Part shown: positions 6,909 to 12,672 of the stretch, piece by piece | Layout of the letters: each line of letters begins with the position of its first letter | How positions within the stretch are numbered: position 1 is the first letter of the stretch | NCBI GenBank assembly: GCA_958451615.1 | Contig: CAUDQR010000031.1 | Location: 1 to 18,752 of the forward strand | Length of the DNA: 18,752 bases | DNA from: an uncultured Collinsella sp. | GTDB lineage: Bacteria; Actinomycetota; Coriobacteriia; Coriobacteriales; Coriobacteriaceae | Reading direction: 5' to 3' | Position numbers and translations under genes: made by a program | Notes under the pieces: model-generated | The model's input: only the letters and a program-made list of their open reading frames with translations | Told to the model about the DNA's origin: nothing | The model's database searches: none

Positions 6909-7080
6909 ACAACAAAGGACAGCGTCTCCCTGGAAAACTCCGTGCTTATCTGAGATTCTACACGGTTTATTAAGGAGTGTTACTTATTCCGCAAACGGTA
7001 GCTATACGCGATAAACGGTAGCAAGCAAGAATCCAGAACGCTCAACCCATTAGGAGAGTTCCGCCTAAAGGGTAACTACA
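6909..7080. other. Non-coding stretch upstream of the DegV gene
   Basis: No gene is seen. It probably contains the DegV promoter on the minus strand, but no convincing -35/-10 pair was found. A 7-bp dyad gagacgc/gcgtctc (6890-6896, 6922-6928) and two copies of aaacggtagc 20 bp apart (6993-7002, 7013-7022) are present; either could be chance. Confidence 0.3.
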
Positions 7081-7225
7081 CAGGACCCCGCCGGGGCTGT
7101 TTGGGCTACCTCCCAAAATATTCCGCAGGACGCAAGAAGCCCTCGCCGCACGAAGTGCGCAGCGAGGGCTTCTTGCATGTCCGAGGACGTTTTGGGAGGT
7201 AGCCCAAACAGCCCCGGCGATCCTG
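7081..7225. terminator. 145-nt nested hairpin between the radical-subunit gene and DegV
   Basis: Outer arms 7089-7118 and 7190-7219 are perfectly complementary over 30 bp, extended outward by cagga (7081-7085) / tcctg (7221-7225). Inside, 7132-7146 and 7162-7176 form a perfect 15-bp stem (gcaagaagccctcgc) capped by cgcac-gaa-gtgcg. It begins 17 bp past the stop of the glycyl-radical gene on the minus strand. The inner stem followed by ttctt looks like an intrinsic terminator usable from either side; the outer arms are far longer than any terminator needs. Confidence 0.7.
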
Positions 7226-7241
7226 CGGGAGTTAAACCCCT

Positions 7242-7493
7242 TTAGAACTTGTTGTGGAAGGTACGCGAAATGACCTCGTCCTGCTGCTCCTTGGTGAGCG
7301 TGTGGAAGTTCACGGCGTAGCCGGAAACGCGAATGGTCAGCTGCGGGTACTTCTCGGGGTGAGCCTGAGCGTCGAGCAGCGTCTCACGGTTGAAGACGTT
7401 GATGTTCAGGTGGTGGCCACCCTTCTCGGCGTAAGCGTCGAGCATGTGGACCAGGTTATCGGCCTGAGTCTCGGAAACTTCAGAAACCTTCAT
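7242..7493 (-). CDS. Stand-alone glycyl-radical subunit of pyruvate formate-lyase (GrcA-like)
   Basis: The 83-aa product is the C-terminal glycyl-radical domain of pyruvate formate-lyase as its own gene. [32 protein letters not shown] and [14 protein letters not shown] align closely with E. coli PflB 690-760, and Gly58 in RVSGYAV corresponds to the radical-bearing Gly734. It lacks the N-terminal half of E. coli GrcA/YfiD (127 aa), so it is a split-off PFL tail rather than a GrcA orthologue. The ATG at 7493 has AAGGAG seven bases upstream; the frame stays open to 7538, but that extension lies in a hairpin and is not protein-like. It follows pflB by 85 bp. PflB here ends before this domain, so this protein should be essential for catalysis and the substrate of PflA, and the part lost to oxygen damage. 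Confidence 0.9.
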   Translation of the reverse strand: MKVSEVSETQADNLVHMLDAYAEKGGHHLNINVFNRETLLDAQAHPEKYPQLTIRVSGYAVNFHTLTKEQQDEVISRTFHNKF

Positions 7494-7516
7494 AATGTGT
7501 CTCCTTCGATCGATAG

Positions 7517-7536
7517 GCGCCGGCCGAAACCGGCGC
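7517..7536 (-). promoter_or_regulatory. GC-rich hairpin just upstream of the radical-subunit ribosome binding site
   Basis: Arms gcgccgg (7517-7523) and ccggcgc (7530-7536) pair perfectly around a 6-base loop, about ten bases before the AAGGAG of the glycyl-radical gene. No T-run follows, so it is not a standard terminator. It could shield the 5' end of a processed transcript or affect translation of the small subunit. Confidence 0.5.
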
Positions 7537-7552
7537 ACTAATCAGTAATCGT

Positions 7553-7577
7553 TATTGTTAGTATAGCACTAACAATA
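7553..7577 (-). promoter_or_regulatory. AT-rich 10-bp dyad directly after the pflB stop codon
   Basis: Arms tattgttagt (7553-7562) and actaacaata (7568-7577) are perfectly complementary with a 5-base loop, starting one base after the pflB stop on the minus strand. No T-run follows. It may be an RNA-stabilising or processing hairpin at the pflB 3' end, or an operator for an internal promoter. Confidence 0.5.
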
Positions 7578-7578
7578 G

Positions 7579-9630
7579 TTACTCGCCCAGCTGATCAAGG
7601 TCGATATCGCCAAAGAACACCTGGTCCTCCTTGCCGAGCGCACCCGGGATGATGGAGAAGGTGTTGGAGATGCCGTCCTGAGCATCGCGGAACGGGAGCT
7701 TGGAAACCGAAGACAGCGAAGCGATGGCGCCGTGGCTATCGCGCTTGTGCATGGGGTTAGCACCCGGGGCGAAGGGCTGGCCAGCCTTGCGGCCATCAGG
7801 CGTAGAACCGGTCTTCTTGCCGTACACGACGTTGGAGGTGATGGTCAGAACCGAGGTCGTGGGCACGGAGTTGCGGTAGGTGTCGTTCATGCGGATGTAC
7901 TCCATGAACTGGTGCACCACGTCGTGAGCGATCTGGTCGACGCGGTCGTCGTCGTTACCGTACTTGGGGAACTCGCCCTCGGTCTCGAAGTCGACAATGA
8001 TGCCGTTCTCGTCGCGGACGGGGTGGACCTTGGCGTACTTGATGGCGGACAGGGAGTCAGCCACGACGGAAAGGCCAGCAATGCCCGTAGCGAACCAGCG
8101 GTGCACGTGCTTGTCGTGCAGAGCCATCTGGATGCGCTCGTAGCAATACTTGTCGTGCATGTAGTGGATGATGTTCAGCGAGTTGACGTACACGCCAGCG
8201 AGCCACTTCATCATGTCGTTGTACTTGGCCACAACGTCGTCGTAATCGAGCGTATCGCCCTCGACGGCGCGATACTTGGGGCCGACCTGCTTCTTGGAGA
8301 CCTCGTCAACACCGCCGTTGAGTGCGTACAGCAGGCACTTGGCCAGGTTGGCGCGGGCGCCGAAGAACTGCATCTCCTTGCCGATGCGCATGGAGGACAC
8401 GCAGCAGGCAATGCCGTAGTCGTCGCCGTGGTAGACGCGCATGAGGTCGTCGTTCTCGTACTGAATCGAGGAGCTGGCGACAGAAGTCTTGGCGCAGAAC
8501 TTCTTGAAGTTCTCGGGCAGACGGGTCGACCACAGAACGGTCATGTTGGGCTCGGGGCTGGTGCCCATGTTCTCGAGCGTGTGCAGGTAGCGGTAGCTCA
8601 TCTTGGTAACGAGCGTACGGCCGTCAACACCCATGCCGCCGATGGACTCGGTGACCCACTGCGGATCGCCGGTAAACAGGGCCTGGTACTCGGGGGTACG
8701 GGCAAACTTGACCATGCGGAGCTTCATGATGAAGTGATCCACGAACTCCTGGATCTGCTCCTCGGTGAAGGTACCGTTGGCAAGGTCGCGCTCAGCGTAA
8801 ATGTCGATGAACGTAGAGGTACGGCCGATGGACATAGCGGCGCCGTTCTGCTCCTTGACGGAAGCGAGGTAGGCGAAGTACATCCACTGGATGGCCTCCT
8901 GCGTGTTGGTAGCAGGGTTGGAAATGTCGAAACCATAGGTCTCGGCCATCATCTTGAGCTCGCCGAGGGCGCGGATCTGCTCCTGCAGCTCCTCACGATC
9001 GCGGATGTTGTCGGCGGTCATGACCGTCGGGGTGGAAGCCTTCTGGGCCTCCTTGTCCTTGATCAGGTAGTCGACACCGTACAGGGCGACACGACGGTAG
9101 TCGCCGATGATGCGGCCGCGGCCATAGCCATCGGGCAGACCGGTGATGATGTGGGCCGAACGGCAGGCGCGCATCTCGGGGGTGTAGACATCGAAGACGC
9201 CGGCGTTGTGGGTCTTGCGCTCGAAGGTGTAGCGCTCGACAACGTTCTCGTCGATCTTGTAGCCGTGCTGGCTGGCAGCCTGGCAAGCGATGCGGATACC
9301 GCCGTTGACGTGCAGCGCGCGCTTGAGCGGCTTGTCGGTCTGGAGGCCGACGATGGTCTCCTTGTCGCGATGGGCGTTATCGATGTAGCCAGCGGGGTGG
9401 CTCACGATACCCGTGACGGTCTTGGTGTCCATATCGAGGACGCCGCCCTGCTCGCGCTCCTTGAGCAGCAGGTCGAGAACCTCGCCCCACAGCTCCTTGG
9501 TACGCTCGGTCGGGCCGGCGAGGAACGACTCGTCGCCCTCGTAGGGGGTGTAGTTCTTCTGGATGAAGTCTCGGACGTCAACCTCTCCCGTCCAGATGCC
9601 TTCCTTGAAGCCTTCCCATGCCTCCTGCAT
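7579..9630 (-). CDS. Pyruvate formate-lyase catalytic subunit lacking the glycyl-radical domain
   Basis: PflB converts pyruvate and CoA to acetyl-CoA and formate in anaerobic fermentation. The 683-aa product follows E. coli PflB throughout: [20 protein letters not shown] near 21-40, [33 protein letters not shown] near 166-184, the active-site Cys409-Cys410 in [42 protein letters not shown], and [22 protein letters not shown]. It then ends at [20 protein letters not shown], where one-piece PFL continues about 80 residues through the radical glycine. The missing part is the next gene (7242-7493). Stops follow in the region after the TAA, and the small gene has its own ribosome binding site, so this is a true split, not a frameshift. 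The ATG at 9630 has AGGAG about twelve bases upstream. The sequence alone cannot say whether one-piece PFL also exists elsewhere. Confidence 0.96.
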   Translation of the reverse strand: MQEAWEGFKEGIWTGEVDVRDFIQKNYTPYEGDESFLAGPTERTKELWGEVLDLLLKEREQGGVLDMDTKTVTGIVSHPAGYIDNAHRDKETIVGLQTDKPLKRALHVNGGIRIACQAASQHGYKIDENVVERYTFERKTHNAGVFDVYTPEMRACRSAHIITGLPDGYGRGRIIGDYRRVALYGVDYLIKDKEAQKASTPTVMTADNIRDREELQEQIRALGELKMMAETYGFDISNPATNTQEAIQWMYFAYLASVKEQNGAAMSIGRTSTFIDIYAERDLANGTFTEEQIQEFVDHFIMKLRMVKFARTPEYQALFTGDPQWVTESIGGMGVDGRTLVTKMSYRYLHTLENMGTSPEPNMTVLWSTRLPENFKKFCAKTSVASSSIQYENDDLMRVYHGDDYGIACCVSSMRIGKEMQFFGARANLAKCLLYALNGGVDEVSKKQVGPKYRAVEGDTLDYDDVVAKYNDMMKWLAGVYVNSLNIIHYMHDKYCYERIQMALHDKHVHRWFATGIAGLSVVADSLSAIKYAKVHPVRDENGIIVDFETEGEFPKYGNDDDRVDQIAHDVVHQFMEYIRMNDTYRNSVPTTSVLTITSNVVYGKKTGSTPDGRKAGQPFAPGANPMHKRDSHGAIASLSSVSKLPFRDAQDGISNTFSIIPGALGKEDQVFFGDIDLDQLGE

Positions 9631-10025
9631 TGTGTAACCACGCTCCTAGTTACGTGTAATGCGGCGCTCTCTCACACCGCTGCTTATTGAATTCTTGAAT
9701 TATCGGCTTGCACTACCGGCTTCTTCCGTTCTTCACCACACGTTGGTACAGGGAAAAACGTTTGTCCACCTTGGAACTGCAACCCAAAACCCAAGATTTC
9801 ACCCGTTTGAGAAGGATAACATAGCCACCCCCTTCATCAGGGCTGTTATATGTTTCTTTTTTTATACCATTAGGGCGTTTTTAACAAATCCGCAGGAAAT
9901 GCGAGCGCGAGCAACTACCGTTCACCGATTTGTTTGGTATATTTCCTTGCCTTTGTACGACGTTCACTCTAGCTGTTATGCCAGTTTTAGCAGGGTAAAG
10001 TGCCCCAGAGACCCCGCAGAAACTG
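9631..10025 (-). promoter_or_regulatory. Long upstream region of pflB
   Basis: About 400 bp without a supportable gene, most likely the pflB control region. An AT-rich tract at 9850-9890 includes, on the minus strand, TATAAA preceded by TTGTTA at a short 15-bp spacing; that would give a leader of over 200 nt. Arms ataaca..gcc (9816-9826) and ggctgttat (9841-9849) form a dyad with a two-base bulge just downstream. No FNR, Rex or riboswitch consensus was recognised. Plus-strand open frames here have no protein character. Confidence 0.35.
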
Positions 10026-10061
10026 CAGGGCGGCCACGGGATTTCCCCCGGGACCGCCCTG
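10026..10061 (-). terminator. Terminator hairpin downstream of the kdgT-type permease
   Basis: Arms cagggcgg (10026-10033) and ccgccctg (10054-10061) pair perfectly with further partial GC pairing inside. It lies about 40 bases past the permease stop on the minus strand. The following T-run is poor (gcagtttctg), so strength is uncertain. Confidence 0.6.
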
Positions 10062-10100
10062 TGGCATGGTTAGTTATTTAGCTTTGATTGCCGCTTGGCA

Positions 10101-11114
10101 TCAGGCGGCTGCGGCGGCCTTGTCGGTCGTTGCCTTGCTGTGGCCCTGACCCTCAAAATGCTTGTAGCACCAGCTGGTGACCAGCGGGGTCAAAATGGCC
10201 GTCACGATAGCACATGCTGCAACCTGCGCCGTAGCCGTCGCGAGCACCGCGCCGCCGTACACGGCCTCGTTGACGCTTGCCATGGCAGCAGGCGTGGCCA
10301 CATTGGCTCCGGCGCAGCTCGAAATGGCCGCACCTGCGACACCCGTACCGCCCGTGAGCTTATCGACCGCGATGACGGGAATTGCAAAGACCACCGAGCA
10401 GATCACGCCGAGCAGAATACCGGGAAGACCACCATTAATGAGCTGGCCAAAAGTCATGGTCGAGCCCATGGCAAAGAAGGCGAGCACGATGATGGCGGAA
10501 AGTGCCGGTGCCATCATCTTCTTAAAGCTCGGGAAGAGGTTACCCAGAATAATGCCGACGACGATCGGCAGGATGGCGCCCACGAGCGACCAACCGATCG
10601 GAGCCTGACCGGCAGCGCCGAGCACGATCATCGTGACCGGAGGGCCGACAACCAGCGTGGTGATTGCGACGGCACCACGCTCGGCCTCATTGCCCATGGT
10701 GCCCATCAGACCAGCGTACATAGCGTTGTTGGCGCCGGTGCAAGCGGCCAGCATCACCATGGCAGAGATGCCAAACAGGTTGTCGTTGAATACATAAAGG
10801 ATGAGCAGCGACACGGCAACGACCACGATCTGCTTGACGGCGATGATGATGGCGCCGCGGGCAGCGGCGGCAGGAGCGCTCTTAAACGAAATCGTCGTAC
10901 CGACGATGAGCAAAAAAGCGCCAACAAGCGGGCCTGCGCCCTGCTGGGTCATGCCGAGCGTAAAGCTGCCGAGCGTTTTGAACAGATCGGGGAACAGCGT
11001 GTTGAGCAGGCAGCCCAACAAAAGCGGCACCAAAATATTGGCACCCGGGATGGAGGACATCTTAAAGAACGGCTCCTTTGCCGCCGGCGCCTCCACCGCA
11101 GTCGATTCACTCAT
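10101..11114 (-). CDS. 2-keto-3-deoxygluconate permease family transporter
   Basis: KdgT-type permeases bring 2-keto-3-deoxygluconate across the cytoplasmic membrane with protons, feeding uronate and pectin breakdown. The 337-aa product is strongly hydrophobic with about ten membrane segments and carries the family stretch GGTGVAGAAISSCAGANVAT near 255-274, plus MLAACTGANNAMYAGLMGT near 121-139. The ATG at 11114 has a textbook AAAGGAG eight bases upstream; an ATG seven codons earlier is rejected because it precedes that site. The N-terminus has a short Ala-rich cytoplasmic lead. Upstream on the same strand, 108 bp away, is an SDR dehydrogenase, a pairing typical of deoxyketo-sugar use. KDG kinase and aldolase genes are absent, so the exact substrate is inferred from family only. 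Confidence 0.88.
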   Translation of the reverse strand: MSESTAVEAPAAKEPFFKMSSIPGANILVPLLLGCLLNTLFPDLFKTLGSFTLGMTQQGAGPLVGAFLLIVGTTISFKSAPAAAARGAIIIAVKQIVVVAVSLLILYVFNDNLFGISAMVMLAACTGANNAMYAGLMGTMGNEAERGAVAITTLVVGPPVTMIVLGAAGQAPIGWSLVGAILPIVVGIILGNLFPSFKKMMAPALSAIIVLAFFAMGSTMTFGQLINGGLPGILLGVICSVVFAIPVIAVDKLTGGTGVAGAAISSCAGANVATPAAMASVNEAVYGGAVLATATAQVAACAIVTAILTPLVTSWCYKHFEGQGHSKATTDKAAAAA

Positions 11115-11171
11115 ATATATCTCCTTTGGATGCATGCGAATCGTAGCCGCACGCGCCTTTGTCAGAAAGAA

Positions 11172-11203
11172 GGCGACGGTCCCGAGTCGCAGGAGCCGTC
11201 GCC
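11172..11203 (-). terminator. Terminator-like hairpin between the SDR and kdgT genes
   Basis: Arms ggcgacgg (11172-11179) and ccgtcgcc (11196-11203) pair perfectly, extended by tcc/gga with a one-base bulge. On the minus strand the stem is followed by ttctttctg, a moderate T-run, and lies 20 bases past the SDR stop. As kdgT follows 57 bp later, it may reduce read-through or stabilise the upstream message. No separate promoter for kdgT is obvious. Confidence 0.55.
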
Positions 11204-11222
11204 GAATTAACGTCGCGGGGTA

Positions 11223-11972
11223 TTACCCGTCCAGAACGATGCCACCGTCGCAGTCACCGATCTCGCCGTTCACGAAGCTAGCGAGGTCGGAAGCGAAGAA
11301 GAGCACCATCTGCGCAGGCTCGCTGGCCTGGGCGGCGCGGCCCAGAGGAATACCGTTGATGATGCGCTGAGAGTTCTCGTCAGAGAGAATCGAGGTCATA
11401 TCGGTAAGGGTGAGCGACGGGCACACGGCGTTGCAGCGGACGCCAAACTTGCCGCCTTCCTTGGCGACTGCCTTGGTTAGACCGTTAACACCGGCTTTGG
11501 AGCTGGCGTAGGCAGCGGTGCCGAGCAGGCCGCCGCCGATCTTGCCAGCAACAGAGCTCACGTTGACGATAGTGCCGGCATGGGCCGCCTTAAAGTGCGG
11601 GTACACGGCGTTCATCATGGTAAAGGTGCCGTTGAGGTTGATGTCGATGGTGCGACGCCACTCGGTGTCATCGATCTCGTCGAACTTCTTGGTGCTGATG
11701 ACGCCAGCGCAGTTGATCAGGATGTTGGTTTGCGGCAGGTCCGTAAAAATCTGCTCGACGGTCTCACGCGCCTTAGGCGCATCGGCAACATCGAGCTGAT
11801 AGAACTTATTGCCCTCGCCAAGCTCGGCCACAGCGGCCTCGCCCTTGGCAGCGTTCCTTGCGATGAGCGCGACGTGTCCGCCGCCCGCGACGATGCCCTT
11901 GGCGATCTCGAGGCCAATGCCCTGAGTGCCACCCGTGACAATCGCGGTCTTGCCCGTGAAGTCAAATGCCAT
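11223..11972 (-). CDS. SDR-family oxidoreductase, possibly KduD-like
   Basis: A classical short-chain dehydrogenase of 249 aa. Visible features are the Rossmann motif TGGTQGIG at 13-20, Asp61 for the adenine ring, NCAG at 87-90, NVSS with the catalytic Ser near 139-140, and Tyr155-x3-Lys159 in YASSK. Length and layout suit 2-deoxy-gluconate 3-dehydrogenase (KduD) or 3-oxoacyl-ACP reductase (FabG), which are hard to separate by eye. The KdgT-type permease downstream favours a role with keto-deoxy sugar acids; this is context inference. The ATG at 11972 has GGGGGATGGAG just upstream. Its promoter region is shared with the divergent MarR gene. Confidence 0.88.
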   Translation of the reverse strand: MAFDFTGKTAIVTGGTQGIGLEIAKGIVAGGGHVALIARNAAKGEAAVAELGEGNKFYQLDVADAPKARETVEQIFTDLPQTNILINCAGVISTKKFDEIDDTEWRRTIDINLNGTFTMMNAVYPHFKAAHAGTIVNVSSVAGKIGGGLLGTAAYASSKAGVNGLTKAVAKEGGKFGVRCNAVCPSLTLTDMTSILSDENSQRIINGIPLGRAAQASEPAQMVLFFASDLASFVNGEIGDCDGGIVLDG

Positions 11973-12086
11973 GACTCCATCCCCCTTTATATAAGGTGTC
12001 TCCTTGCGGGAAGTTGGAGCATCGCACGTGGCGATAAATGAGTCCCAGTCGTCATGGTGGTGACAACCCCTCGCCTAACCGCGGGC

Positions 12087-12114
12087 ATAATAGTTCTTTG
12101 AAACGCTTCAGCAA
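12087..12114 (-). promoter_or_regulatory. Promoter of the SDR-kdgT operon with a dyad in the spacer
   Basis: On the minus strand TTGCTG (complement of 12109-12114) and TATTAT (complement of 12087-12092) are 16 bp apart, good -35 and -10 matches. Between them lies tgaaacgcttca (12099-12110), a near-perfect palindrome of the kind bound by LacI/CcpA or KdgR-type regulators. The leader to the SDR start is about 110 bases. The promoter call is moderate, the operator speculative. Confidence 0.5.
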
Positions 12115-12188
12115 TTGAATTTTTTAACTCTTTATGCGCTCTTTATATTGCCCACTGCATGAGGCCCGAATATGCGGGTATCATCTTT

Positions 12189-12225
12189 CACCGAAAATAG
12201 TTTCTAGTGTTAGGGGTTTTCGGTG
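12189..12225 (+). promoter_or_regulatory. Inverted repeat over the MarR start codon
   Basis: Arms caccgaaaa (12189-12197) and ttttcggtg (12217-12225) are perfectly complementary across 19 bp, and the right arm includes the GTG start codon. As an RNA hairpin it would cover the GGGG ribosome site; as DNA it could be the MarR autorepressor site. Which applies is not decidable here. Confidence 0.45.
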
Positions 12226-12672
12226 GAAGATACCGATTTCCATGAGCTTGGGCGTCAGCTCTTAACTGAGTTTGGCAGCATGCATCATCGCATTTCACGC
12301 TCTGCGGACAAAGCTCTCGGCGGCGAGATGGCTGTCATGCGCGCCCTCATGCTCGCTGGCGGTTCGCTCACGCCGAGCGAACTCGCAAATCGCGCCTGGG
12401 TCTCGAGTGCCCGCATCGCCAATATCTTACGCACTCTCGAAGCCAAGGGCTGGGTCGAGCGCGAGCACTCAAAGACCGACCGTCGTCGTGTACACGTCAC
12501 GATGACCGATAAGGGATTCCAGAATCTCGAAATCAAACGTCGGGAATTCGAGGAGCACACCGCGGCCTTCCTCGAGCAGCTCGGCGAAACAGATACCCAA
12601 GAGATGGTGCGCCTTCTAAGGCGTTTCAACGAAATTATCGACCGCAATCAAGAAAGGAGAGATGCCGAGTGA
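12223..12672 (+). CDS. MarR-family transcriptional regulator
   Basis: The 149-aa product has the winged helix-turn-helix of MarR proteins: LTPSELANRAWVSSARIANI near 49-68 as the recognition region, LEAKGWVER, and the wing DRRRVHVTMTDKG at 86-98, flanked by dimerisation helices. It starts with GTG at 12223, preceded by GGGG six bases upstream; no better start lies downstream. Its stop overlaps the GTG of the first ABC transporter gene by 4 bp, so the three genes form one operon. It most likely represses this exporter operon and responds to a compound the exporter removes; the ligand is unknown. The inverted repeat at 12189-12225 is a candidate binding site. Confidence 0.92.
   Translation: MEDTDFHELGRQLLTEFGSMHHRISRSADKALGGEMAVMRALMLAGGSLTPSELANRAWVSSARIANILRTLEAKGWVEREHSKTDRRRVHVTMTDKGFQNLEIKRREFEEHTAAFLEQLGETDTQEMVRLLRRFNEIIDRNQERRDAE

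Noticed and set aside
6993..7022. Two copies of aaacggtagc
   Set aside because: A 10-bp direct repeat in a short AT-rich stretch may be chance; no adjoining symmetry supports a binding site.
7494..7581. Frameshift or sequencing error splitting pflB
   Set aside because: The gap contains stops and two hairpins, and the small gene has its own AAGGAG and ATG; no single-base change would rejoin the frames through protein-like sequence.
7732..9690. Long open frame (652 codons) on the plus strand
   Set aside because: It lies antisense to pflB, has a Val/His/Asp-rich composition typical of the reverse reading of GC-rich genes, and no recognisable motifs.
9659..10081. 140-codon plus-strand frame upstream of pflB
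   Set aside because: No ribosome site of note, mixed composition, and it overlaps the terminator hairpin at 10026-10061.
10095..11210. 371-codon open frame on the plus strand
   Set aside because: Antisense to the KdgT permease; highly charged, low-complexity, no family features.
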